A DNA stretch of 64,000 nt from Lentisphaerota bacterium. GTDB taxonomy: Bacteria; Verrucomicrobiota; Kiritimatiellia; UBA8416; JAIOPI01. The position numbers were made by a program, and so were the translations under genes. Of the stretch, positions 25,723 through 32,896 are shown in pieces. The stretch lies in contig JAIOPI010000028.1 of the NCBI GenBank assembly GCA_021413965.1, forward strand, positions 1-64,000, given 5' to 3'. Numbering within the stretch: position 1 is the first letter of the stretch; each line of letters starts with the position of its first letter. The notes beneath the pieces are model-generated. The model worked only from the letters and a program-made list of their open reading frames with translations, did no database searches and was not told the DNA's origin.

Positions 25723-26481
25723 GTGGCATCGCAAGCCGTTATCTGCATCCGCGATCTGCGGGTTGAGTATGAGACGCCGGGACAGCCACCCCATGCGGCG
25801 GTGAAGGGACTCAATCTGGTCGTCAACCAGGGGGAAACCTTCGGCTTTCTCGGGCCGAACGGTGCCGGGAAGACGACGACCATGAATGTCCTGCTTGGCT
25901 TCGTCAAGCCCACTGCCGGCGGGGCCACCATTTTCGATGTGAGCGTCGGCAATCCCAGCGCTCGTCAGCGAATCGGTTATTTGCCGGAACTGACGTACTA
26001 CTACAAATTCCTCACGGCGGTTGAACTGCTGCGGTTCTACGGTCGCATGTTCGGGCTGCGCGGGGCCGAGATGGAACGGCGCATTGAGACCGTGCTCAAC
26101 TTGGTTGAACTTCAGGATGCGGGCCGCCGACAGATCAAGACCTACTCCAAGGGGATGCAGCAGCGGGTCGGGCTGGCCCAGGCGCTGATCAACAATCCCG
26201 ACTTGCTGGTGCTGGATGAACCCACGAGCGGACTGGATCCGATTGGCCGCATGACCATCCGCGCGATCATCCAGCGCTTGAAGCAGGAAGGGAAGACGGT
26301 CTTCTTCTCCTCGCATGAGCTGGGCGAGGTGGAAACGGTCTGCGACCGCGTCTGCATCCTGCACCGTGGCGCCGTCTGCGCCGAGGGCTCGATCCAGGAT
26401 CTCACCCGCGGCAAAGAAAACCTAGAAGAAGTCTTCCTCGAGGTGATCGGCTTCAAGAAGGCCGGGGAGTCCTTGTCATGA
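25723..26481 (+). CDS. ABC transporter ATP-binding protein (ABC-2 type)
   Basis: The 252-residue ATPase powers the permease encoded next to it. It has Walker A GPNGAGKT near residue 44, signature YSKGMQQRVGLAQAL near 140, Walker B LLVLDEPTSGLDP near 160 and the switch histidine in SSHELGEVE near 200. The pattern of GFVKPTAGGATIFD and GYLPELTYYYKFLT is typical of ABC-2 exporters of the CcmA/NatA group, which move lipids, polysaccharides or drugs. The GTG start at 25723 has an AAGGAG site six bases upstream. The stop overlaps the permease start by four bases. Substrate unknown. Confidence 0.93.
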   Translation: MASQAVICIRDLRVEYETPGQPPHAAVKGLNLVVNQGETFGFLGPNGAGKTTTMNVLLGFVKPTAGGATIFDVSVGNPSARQRIGYLPELTYYYKFLTAVELLRFYGRMFGLRGAEMERRIETVLNLVELQDAGRRQIKTYSKGMQQRVGLAQALINNPDLLVLDEPTSGLDPIGRMTIRAIIQRLKQEGKTVFFSSHELGEVETVCDRVCILHRGAVCAEGSIQDLTRGKENLEEVFLEVIGFKKAGESLS

Positions 26482-27257
26482 TGGGGCGGATTTGGGCGGT
26501 CGCCGCCGTGGTGTTGAAGGAGCTTTACCGGCGCAAGGACGTCTATGTCCTGTTCATCCTGACCGTGATCCTGACTCTCATGGCCGGCTCGGTGAACTTC
26601 TTCAACGACCACAACATCGTGCGGTACGTGAAGGAGATCTGCCTGCTCCTGATCTGGATCGCCTCGCTCGTGATCGCCGTCACCATGGCGGCGCGCCACA
26701 TTCCCATGGAGCGCGAGAGCCGCACGATTTTTCCACTGCTGGCCAAGCCCATCACACGCACGGAGGTGCTGCTGGGCAAGTTCGTCGGGTGCTGGGTGGC
26801 GTGTGTGCTGAGCATGCTGGTCTTCTATGCGTTCTTCGGCGTGGTGTGCATGGCGCGTGAGCACGATTACACGGTGATCAACTACCTGCAGGCGTTTCTG
26901 CTGCACACGTGGATGCTGGCCATCATCGTGGCCATGACGCTGGTGGGGTCGCTCGTGTTTGCCGCGCCATCTTCCACGAACACGATTATCCTGGTGGTTT
27001 GCACGGGCATCCTGATGGTGGGGCGGCATCTTGGCAAGGTGGCGATGGCCCAGCACGAGCCCATGCAGACGCTGCTGCTGGTGCTCTATTACGTGATTCC
27101 ACACCTGGAGTTCTTCGATGTTCGCGACCTGATCATTCATGCCTGGCCGGCGTTGACCTGGACGACGATGGGGCTGGCCGGGGCCTACGCGGCGGTGTGC
27201 ACCACGTTCTTCCTGGCGATGGGGGCCGTCCTCTTCCGCCGCAAGTCGCTCACATGA
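26478..27257 (+). CDS. ABC-2 type transporter permease
   Basis: The 259-residue protein has about six hydrophobic segments, beginning after the amphipathic EVV-like helix (VAAVVLKELYRRKD) that usually precedes helix 1 in ABC-2 permeases. The MERESRTIFPLLAKPITRTEVLLGKF stretch is the conserved coupling region that contacts the ATPase and is shared with NosY- and gliding-type permeases. The gene is translationally coupled to both neighbours: it begins within the ATPase stop and its own TGA overlaps the next ATG. With only one permease gene, the exporter is probably a homodimer. Cargo cannot be inferred. Confidence 0.88.
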   Translation: MMGRIWAVAAVVLKELYRRKDVYVLFILTVILTLMAGSVNFFNDHNIVRYVKEICLLLIWIASLVIAVTMAARHIPMERESRTIFPLLAKPITRTEVLLGKFVGCWVACVLSMLVFYAFFGVVCMAREHDYTVINYLQAFLLHTWMLAIIVAMTLVGSLVFAAPSSTNTIILVVCTGILMVGRHLGKVAMAQHEPMQTLLLVLYYVIPHLEFFDVRDLIIHAWPALTWTTMGLAGAYAAVCTTFFLAMGAVLFRRKSLT

Positions 27258-28240
27258 GAGCTTGTTTGCTTCTCCCGCTGCTCTTGACGCTCGCGTTCAG
27301 CCTGGCGGCCAGGCTCGACGGCTGGCGCACGTCTTGGAGCGGCACGGAGATGCGCAGCGCGAACATGCTCGCGATGCTGTTGGGTGACAGCCGGCGCATG
27401 TTCGCCAACCACTTCTTCGTGAAAGCCGACGTGTACTTTCATAGCGGCTACTACCCGGGCATCTTCGACGACCAGCAGGCCTACCTGACGCCGCATATTT
27501 CCGAGGATGCCGGCGCCGTGAAAGGCATGAACCGGGGGGATGCACACGCCTTTCGCGATGCGCCGCGGGACTGGATTGACCGCTTCAGCCGGCGCTTCAT
27601 TCCCAATCAACACACGCACCTGGATACGATGCGTGAAGCGGGGCATGAGGACGGCGTGGACAGTCAAGGGGATGCCGAACAGGAGGGGGGGCACGATGGC
27701 GGGCACCCCGGTGAGTCTGAGGGCGGGGAGCGGAGCGCGGACGGGGGGCTGGCCGGCGAGATGCTGCCGTGGCTGCGCGTATCCGTGGCGCTCGATCCCC
27801 ACCGCGTCGAAAGCTACGTGGTGACGTCCTACTGGCTGCGCGAACGCCTGGGGCGCGCGGACGAGGCGGAGAAGTTCCTGCGCGAAGGGCTCGTGAGCAA
27901 TCCGAACAGCTTCGAATTGTACTTCGAACTGGGGCGCGTGGCGTTCGAGGCGCGGCACGATAACGCCCGCGCCATGCATCTGTGGCGGACGGGGCTGGAG
28001 AAGTGGGAGCAGACGGAGTCCACGAAGCGCGAGCCGGACCTGTTCATGAAGCGACAGATCCTGGCGTTCCTCGCGCGCGCCGAAGAGGTCGAGGGGCACT
28101 ACGCCGACGCGTATGCGCATTTGCTGGCGGCCAAGGCCGCGGCGGACGATTCCGGAATCTTCAATGCGCGGATCGAGCGCCTGCGGGTGCTTGCGGAAGC
28201 CCACGCCGCGACGGCCACGCCGGTTGAACCGACGCCCTGA
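27254..28240 (+). CDS. TPR-like membrane-anchored partner of the ABC exporter
   Basis: The 328-residue protein starts with a hydrophobic signal or anchor (ACLLLPLLLTLAFSLAARL) and is otherwise periplasmic. Its middle third is a histidine- and glycine-rich acidic linker (near residues 120-165). The C-terminal third forms TPR-like helical hairpins (DEAEKFLREGLVSNPNSFELYFELGRVAFEA). The start at 27254 was chosen because its ATG overlaps the permease TGA (ATGA). The open frame continues upstream, but there it only shadows the permease. A fixed ATPase-permease-TPR trio suggests that this protein helps the exporter recognise cargo or links it to the envelope. No named family was recognised. Confidence 0.72.
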   Translation: MRACLLLPLLLTLAFSLAARLDGWRTSWSGTEMRSANMLAMLLGDSRRMFANHFFVKADVYFHSGYYPGIFDDQQAYLTPHISEDAGAVKGMNRGDAHAFRDAPRDWIDRFSRRFIPNQHTHLDTMREAGHEDGVDSQGDAEQEGGHDGGHPGESEGGERSADGGLAGEMLPWLRVSVALDPHRVESYVVTSYWLRERLGRADEAEKFLREGLVSNPNSFELYFELGRVAFEARHDNARAMHLWRTGLEKWEQTESTKREPDLFMKRQILAFLARAEEVEGHYADAYAHLLAAKAAADDSGIFNARIERLRVLAEAHAATATPVEPTP

Positions 28241-28294
28241 TGCGAGGCGGTGTGGCAGCCGGAATCCCAGAGGGGCGGCCTTTGACGGACTCGA

Positions 28295-28930
28295 TTACGA
28301 CGCCTTCCGGATGCGAACGCGTCGGCCGATGACCTCGATCCGTCCTTCGGCAAAGAGTTGCAGGGCTTCGGGCAAGGCCACGTGCTCCTGCTCCTGAATG
28401 CGCGCATGGAGCGTGGCGGGCGTGTCATCTTCCAGGACGGGCACCGCGCGCTGCACAATGATGGGGCCAGTATCGGTCCCGGCGTCGACGAGGTGCACGG
28501 TGCAGCCGGTGATCTTGGCGCCGTGGTCCAGCGCCTGCTTCCAACTCTCGGCGCCGGGAAAGGCCGGGAGCAAGGCCGGGTGAATATTCAGGATGCGGCC
28601 CGCAAACGCGTCCAGCAGGCCGGGCTTGAGGATGCGCATGAATCCGGCCAATGCGACGACGTCGGCGCCGTGCGCCTGCAGCGTGCGGAGGTAGGCGGCT
28701 TCGGCCTCGCCCTCCAGCTTCGTCTTGAATGGGGCGCCGCTCACGTGGTGCGCGGGGATGCCCCGCCGCCGCGCACGTTCGAGGATGTAGGCGTCGGCGT
28801 TGTCGGAAATCACGCACGCGACCTGGGCATGCAGCGTCCCGCGATCGATGGCGTCGAGGATTGACTGGAAGTTGCTGCCGTTTCCCGAGCCGAGGACGGC
28901 GAGGCGAAGCGGATGCCGAGTGTCAGTCAT
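28295..28930 (-). CDS. purN: Phosphoribosylglycinamide formyltransferase
   Basis: PurN transfers a formyl group from 10-formyltetrahydrofolate to GAR in purine synthesis. The 211-residue length is typical. Signatures include LAVLGSGNGSNFQSI at the N-terminus (phosphate loop), LAGFMRIL near residue 94, the catalytic triad asparagine and histidine in NIHPALLPAFPG near 114, and aspartate in TVHLVDAGTDTGPII near 143. The gene stands alone, converging with the ABC operon and divergent from the NYN gene. Confidence 0.95.
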   Translation of the reverse strand: MTDTRHPLRLAVLGSGNGSNFQSILDAIDRGTLHAQVACVISDNADAYILERARRRGIPAHHVSGAPFKTKLEGEAEAAYLRTLQAHGADVVALAGFMRILKPGLLDAFAGRILNIHPALLPAFPGAESWKQALDHGAKITGCTVHLVDAGTDTGPIIVQRAVPVLEDDTPATLHARIQEQEHVALPEALQLFAEGRIEVIGRRVRIRKAS

Positions 28931-29001
28931 GGAGGTGGAATAGCACAGCGCGGCGACCCGGGCAAGCGCGGGGGCAACCGGCTGGGGGGCGCGTTTTGGG
29001 C

Positions 29002-29029
29002 TTTGCCGGCTGCGATCGTCTGATACACT
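29002..29029 (+). promoter_or_regulatory. Possible promoter of the NYN-domain gene with leaderless start
   Basis: TTTGCC (29002-29007) and TACACT (29024-29029) are spaced by 16 bases, and the second hexamer ends seven bases before the ATG at 29036. There is no ribosome site between them, as at the chitinase gene. Transcription would start at or beside the start codon. Confidence 0.3.
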
Positions 29030-29035
29030 GCCCGT

Positions 29036-29869
29036 ATGCCTTCACCTGACAACAACGCGACGATGGCGGTCTTCCTCGACCTTGAAAACATTGCCCTCGG
29101 GGCGCATGACGCGCATTACCCGCGCTTCGAGATCAAGCGCGTTCTGGAGCGGCTGCTTCTCAAGGGGCACATTGTGGTCAAGAAAGCCTACTGCGATTTC
29201 GACCGTTACAAGGTATTCAAACGGGACTTGCACGAGGCGGCGTTTGAACTGATTGAGATTCCGCACTTGCGGCAGTCGGGCAAGAATTCGGCTGACATCC
29301 GCATGGTCGTGGACGCGCTCGACCTGTGCTACACGAAGGGTCACGTGGACACCTTCGCCATCATCAGCGGCGATTCGGATTTTTCTCCACTGGTGAGCAA
29401 GCTGCGTGAAAACGCGAAGACGGTGATCGGGGTGGGGGTGAAGAATTCGACGTCGGATCTCTTCATCAACAACTGCGACGAGTTTCTTTACTACGACGAC
29501 CTGGTGCGTGCGGAGACCTCGCGTGTGCGCCAGCGCCAGGCGGCGCGGGTGGCGGCGGAGAAGGTTGAGGAGCCGGCGGAGGCGGGGGCCGAGGCGGCCG
29601 CGGCGGCCCCGAAGGAATTGTCGGTGGAGAAGGCGTTTGACCTGGTCGTGGAAACGCTCGAGGCCATCATGGAGGAGCGTGAGCCTGACGACGCGGTGTG
29701 GGGGTCCATGATCAAGCAGGCGATCAAGCGCCGGCATCCGGGCTTCAACGAGCGTGCCTATGGGTTTCGCTCATTCAACGAGCTGCTGCTCGAGGCGGAA
29801 AAGCGCAATCTCCTGAAGCTCCAGCCCGACAAGAAGTCCGGCGGGTATACCGTGCAAGTCGTGGAATGA
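29036..29869 (+). CDS. NYN-domain putative ribonuclease with OST-HTH/LOTUS domain
   Basis: The 277-residue protein has an N-terminal NYN (PIN-like) nuclease fold: VFLDLENIA near residue 13 with the first acidic ligand, then SADIRMVVDALDL near 85 and ISGDSDFSPLVSKLRE near 110 with further metal-binding aspartates. An alanine- and glutamate-rich linker (about 165-195) leads to a C-terminal OST-HTH/LOTUS domain (about 200-275) ending in FRSFNELLLEAEKRNLLKL. LOTUS domains bind RNA, including G-quadruplex RNA in some eukaryotic proteins. The natural guess is an RNA-processing or decay factor, as for LabA-like proteins. It sits 44 bases upstream of tRNA-Val, and a role in tRNA turnover would be speculation. 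Confidence 0.88.
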   Translation: MPSPDNNATMAVFLDLENIALGAHDAHYPRFEIKRVLERLLLKGHIVVKKAYCDFDRYKVFKRDLHEAAFELIEIPHLRQSGKNSADIRMVVDALDLCYTKGHVDTFAIISGDSDFSPLVSKLRENAKTVIGVGVKNSTSDLFINNCDEFLYYDDLVRAETSRVRQRQAARVAAEKVEEPAEAGAEAAAAAPKELSVEKAFDLVVETLEAIMEEREPDDAVWGSMIKQAIKRRHPGFNERAYGFRSFNELLLEAEKRNLLKLQPDKKSGGYTVQVVE

Positions 29870-29913
29870 GGCGTGGGCGAGGCCGCCACGCGGTCTCGCC
29901 CATGCCCCAAGTC

Positions 29914-29989
29914 GGGCGGTTAGCTCAATTGGCAGAGCGCCAGCTTTACACGCTGGATGTTACAGGTTCAAGTCCTGTACCGCCCACCA
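29914..29989 (+). tRNA. tRNA-Val (anticodon TAC)
   Basis: A complete cloverleaf of 76 bases is visible. Acceptor arms GGGCGGT and ACCGCCC pair fully. The anticodon stem CCAGC/GCTGG encloses TTTACAC (anticodon TAC), the T arm is ACAGG-TTCAAGT-CCTGT, and the CCA end is encoded at 29987-29989. Confidence 0.97.
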
Positions 29990-30015
29990 GTCCAAAAGGG
30001 CTCAACACCATTAAC

Positions 30016-30033
30016 GGGGGCACCCCCTGTTTG
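30016..30033 (+). terminator. Possible short terminator after tRNA-Val
   Basis: Five Gs, CA and five Cs (30016-30027) can form a 4-5 bp hairpin with a very tight loop, followed by TGTTTG. It is placed 27 bases beyond the tRNA, but the stem is short and the T tract is interrupted. Confidence 0.3.
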
Positions 30034-30114
30034 TCCTAGGCGCATAGTACTCGGACCCTCAGCCTGTTGTTCTGGGCGCGTGTTATGAGATTGGGCGGGA
30101 AGTGAAAAAAGGAA

Positions 30115-30193
30115 ACGGCTCGTCTGGGCAACCGCACTACACCGCACTGTACCGACTACACCGCACTGCACTGCACCAAGCCAGACGAGCCGT
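30115..30193. repeat. Perfect 13-bp inverted repeat enclosing a decanucleotide tandem array
   Basis: Arms ACGGCTCGTCTGG (30115-30127) and CCAGACGAGCCGT (30181-30193) are exact reverse complements separated by 53 bases. The loop is built of near-identical units: ACCGCACTAC (30131-30140), ACCGCACTGT, ACCGACTAC (one base short), ACCGCACTGC, then a partial ACTGCACC. The combined structure could be an RNA stem-loop, a small mobile or REP-like element, or a protein-binding array. It is not a canonical terminator, because the loop is long and no T tract follows. Confidence 0.8.
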
Positions 30194-30459
30194 GAGAGAC
30201 GCTACGGGCAACTCAATCGCAGGGTCTCGCTCACCTTCTGCCCTGCTGGGGGGGGTGTTGCTTCCGCCCCGTGCCGCATTGCATAGCTCTCTCTGCCCGA
30301 ATGATCGATCTTGAAAGGCTGCATGTCAACACGAAATCATCTGAGGAATGCTGCCATTCCAACGCGTGATCGGGCTGGCGACCGGGTTGTCGGGCGGCGG
30401 GCGGTCTGGCACCCAAGAAAAGTAGAGACATTGGGCGGAATATCGGTAGGCTCCAGCGC

Positions 30460-31020
30460 GTGGAAACTCTCACGTATAGCGATCTCTGGCAGGTGGTGCC
30501 GCTGGAGGCGCGGGCGCGGGCCTGCACGGCGTTCTGGCGGGCGGATGATGAATTGTCGCAACAGATCCGCCCCGCGGTGCTGGCCAAGCTCGCCGTCTCG
30601 ATGAACTTCCGCGAGAAGTTTCTCAAGGCCCAGCCGGATGCCAAGAAGGGCGGACTGCTCTTGAGCCGTTTGAACCAGCCCGCGTTTCGGGCCTTTCACG
30701 GTGATCTCGTGCGCGTCCTGCTGCTGACCGAGCACAGCAAGCTGATCGAACAGTTTCTGGATGTGCAGGAGATCCCGCGCCGGGGCTGCTTCCTCGAAGG
30801 GGAGACGCCGCCGTCCTCGGAGTCGTTTCGCAAGGGCATCCAAAGCATCAGAGCCAGTTTTGGTGATTGGAATACGGCTCTCTACCTGGCCTTCATTCTC
30901 GCGCAGGGCGAGGACGAATTCTGGGCGTCTCTGCCCACCGCCTTGGCCGCCGAAGGGCTCAAGGTGCGAGACGTACTGGCCATGGCGGAACCTCCTCCCG
31001 CGCGCCCTGCCGCGACGTGA
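30460..31020 (+). CDS. Conserved-looking hypothetical protein
   Basis: I do not recognise this 186-residue protein. It is soluble, mostly helical, and rich in arginine, alanine and leucine. A central FREKFLKAQPDAKKGGLLLSRL segment and a C-terminal GDWNTALYLAFILAQGEDEFW segment look structured, while the last 15 residues are proline-rich and probably disordered. The GTG at 30460 follows a weak ribosome site; an internal ATG at 30601 would give a shorter product. It reads into the fluC operon with a 75-base gap and could be its first gene. No fluoride riboswitch is apparent ahead of it. Confidence 0.65.
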   Translation: METLTYSDLWQVVPLEARARACTAFWRADDELSQQIRPAVLAKLAVSMNFREKFLKAQPDAKKGGLLLSRLNQPAFRAFHGDLVRVLLLTEHSKLIEQFLDVQEIPRRGCFLEGETPPSSESFRKGIQSIRASFGDWNTALYLAFILAQGEDEFWASLPTALAAEGLKVRDVLAMAEPPPARPAAT

Positions 31021-31095
31021 GTGCCCCCGCGCTCGCCCTGGACGAGCTGGCATTTCCGCGTAGACGCCGCCTCGGCCTTGCCGCAAACTGACGTC

Positions 31096-31473
31096 ATGTC
31101 CAAAGTGTTGCTGGTGATGATCGGCGGCAGCCTGGGTGCCCTCAGCCGCTATCTCGTGACGCTGCTCTCGGCACGCCACCTGGGGACGGCCTATCCATGG
31201 GGCACGCTCTTCGTCAACCTGGGCGGCTGTTTCCTGATCGGCCTGGCGTTTGCCCTGTCCGAGCGCAATCTCTGGGTGGGGCCTGCCACGCGGCTGTTCT
31301 TCATGACGGGTTATCTCGGCGCCATGACGACCTTCTCCACGTTCGGGCTGGAAACCGTCAACGCAGCCAAAGCGGGGGGGCAAGCGCTGGCGATGATCAA
31401 CTTCATGGCGCATAACGTGGGTGGACTGCTGTGCGTGCTGGCCGGCATGGGCCTGGCCCGGCTCGCGCGGTAA
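31096..31473 (+). CDS. fluC: Fluoride ion channel Fluc/CrcB
   Basis: The 125-residue, four-helix protein exports fluoride as an antiparallel dimer in the inner membrane. Family marks are GGSLGALSRYL at residues 9-19, PWGTLFVNLGGCFLIG near 34 (the asparagine lines the pore) and GYLGAMTTFSTFGLE near 72, with the conserved phenylalanine and threonine residues of the fluoride track. The ATG at 31096 was preferred over an upstream frame extension that lacks membrane character. It is followed after 11 bases by the DUF190-CBS gene, a known neighbour type for crcB. Confidence 0.94.
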   Translation: MSKVLLVMIGGSLGALSRYLVTLLSARHLGTAYPWGTLFVNLGGCFLIGLAFALSERNLWVGPATRLFFMTGYLGAMTTFSTFGLETVNAAKAGGQALAMINFMAHNVGGLLCVLAGMGLARLAR

Positions 31474-31484
31474 AGGAGGCCGAC

Positions 31485-32777
31485 ATGGCGCTGGCATACC
31501 GCGTGATCGACATCTTCACCAGCGAAGACATCCGCCACCGGGGCCTGCCGCTGCACCAGGCCGTCCTGCGGGCACTCGGTGAGTTCAACGTGGCGGCGCG
31601 CTGCATCGTGACGCGCGGCGTCGCCGGCCGGTACGAGAGCGGCGAAACCGCGACGGATGGCGTGGAAGTGCTGTCCTTCAACATGCCGCTCAAGCTGGAG
31701 ATCATCCTCCCCGCGGCCGAACTGGAGCGCGTGCTGGCCGCGGTGGAGCCGATGGTGACGGACGGCATCGTGGCCGTGCGGGAGCTCGATGTGCGGTGCC
31801 ATCGCACGATGCGGCGACTGATCCCGCGCCAGATGCGCGTGCGCGACGCCATGACCGCGACTCCGCGCCGTGTGCATCCGGAGACGCCGGCCAGCGCGGT
31901 GGCACACCTCCTGATCAGCAGCACGTTTCACAGCGTGCCGGTGGTGAACAGCCAGGACAAGCCGGTGGGGATCATCACGCACGGCGACCTGCTGAGCCGC
32001 GGGGGACTGCCGTTGCGCGCCGGCCTGCTGAGCACCGCGGACGACAAGCACCGGGATGGCGCGCTCGCGGCGCTGGAAGGGAAGTCCGCTGCGGACCTCA
32101 TGAGCCAGCCGCCCGTGACGGTGATGGAGAACCAGACGCTGTCCACGGCGGTGGACCTGATGCTGGCGCGTCAGTTGAAGCGCCTTCCGGTCGTGCATGC
32201 AGACGGGAGCTTGTGCGGCATGCTGGCGCGGCTGGATGTCTTCCGCGTGATCTCGAAGAGCGCTCCGCCAGCGGGCGCGGTGCCCGGCCCCGGAACCGCG
32301 CTCGCCGCGGTCCGCGACGTGCGCGACATCATGCGCCGCGACACGCACGAGGTGTCGCCGCAGACGTCCATTGAGGAGGTTCTTCGGATCATCGATGACA
32401 GCGACATCCAGCGCGTGGCGGTGGTGGATGGCGAGCGGCATCTGCTTGGGCTGATTTCCGATCGTGCGCTGCTGGCGGCGTTCGCCAATCACCATGCCGG
32501 GTTCTGGGGGCTCGTCACCGGGCATGTGTCGTGGGTGGAGCTGGCGCAGCGCCATGCGGCCCTGACGGCATTCGCGCGCGCCAGGACGGCGGCGGATGTC
32601 ATGCAACGCGACTTGGAGACGGTTCGCGAGGATACGCCGGTTGAATACGCCATCCGGCTGATGGCCGAGAAGGGCATCAAGCGGCTGCCGGTGGTGGACG
32701 AGGCCGGTGTGTTCCGCGGTCTCGTCAGTCGCGATGCGCTGCTGCGCGCGGGACTGGCGGCGGGAACGGCGGCATGA
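31485..32777 (+). CDS. DUF190 protein fused to four CBS domains
   Basis: Residues 1-110 of this 430-residue cytoplasmic protein are a DUF190 ferredoxin-like (PII-like) domain (YRVIDIFTSEDIRHRGLPLHQAVLRAL). Four CBS repeats follow: MRVRDAMTATPRRVHPE near 123, KSAADLMSQPPVTVMEN near 200, VRDIMRRDTHEVSPQTS near 283 and TAADVMQRDLETVREDT near 367. They would form two Bateman modules that bind adenine nucleotides. DUF190 genes often sit next to crcB, so a nucleotide-sensing role in fluoride or ion homeostasis is reasonable inference. The ATG at 31485 has a near-perfect AAAGGAGG site; an upstream in-frame start would overlap fluC. Confidence 0.88.
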   Translation: MALAYRVIDIFTSEDIRHRGLPLHQAVLRALGEFNVAARCIVTRGVAGRYESGETATDGVEVLSFNMPLKLEIILPAAELERVLAAVEPMVTDGIVAVRELDVRCHRTMRRLIPRQMRVRDAMTATPRRVHPETPASAVAHLLISSTFHSVPVVNSQDKPVGIITHGDLLSRGGLPLRAGLLSTADDKHRDGALAALEGKSAADLMSQPPVTVMENQTLSTAVDLMLARQLKRLPVVHADGSLCGMLARLDVFRVISKSAPPAGAVPGPGTALAAVRDVRDIMRRDTHEVSPQTSIEEVLRIIDDSDIQRVAVVDGERHLLGLISDRALLAAFANHHAGFWGLVTGHVSWVELAQRHAALTAFARARTAADVMQRDLETVREDTPVEYAIRLMAEKGIKRLPVVDEAGVFRGLVSRDALLRAGLAAGTAA

Positions 32778-32896
32778 TGCCCATCCGGGCGTGCCAGGGC
32801 TGGCGACGGCCCGAAGCCGTCCGGCGCTCCCGCCCAGGCCAGGCATCCCGCGATGCCGGTGGCCGTAGTTTCCGAAACGCCTGAGGAAACGGGCGC

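Larger units (their letters stand above)
29990..30459. other. Gene-free region (470 bases) with repeats downstream of tRNA-Val
   Basis: No convincing gene is visible here. It holds a short GGGGG-CA-CCCCC hairpin after the tRNA and the 30115-30193 inverted repeat with its decanucleotide array (listed separately). The rest shows weak GC-rich hairpins only. Position beside a tRNA would suit an old integration site, but no attachment duplication of the tRNA 3' end was found. Confidence 0.6.

Noticed and set aside
29990..30459. Integration site of a mobile element at tRNA-Val
   Set aside because: No integrase gene and no repeated copy of the tRNA 3' end were found nearby.
30300..31095. Possible fluoride riboswitch before fluC or the upstream unknown gene
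   Set aside because: The conserved fluoride-aptamer core was not found in the leader or the intergenic gap.
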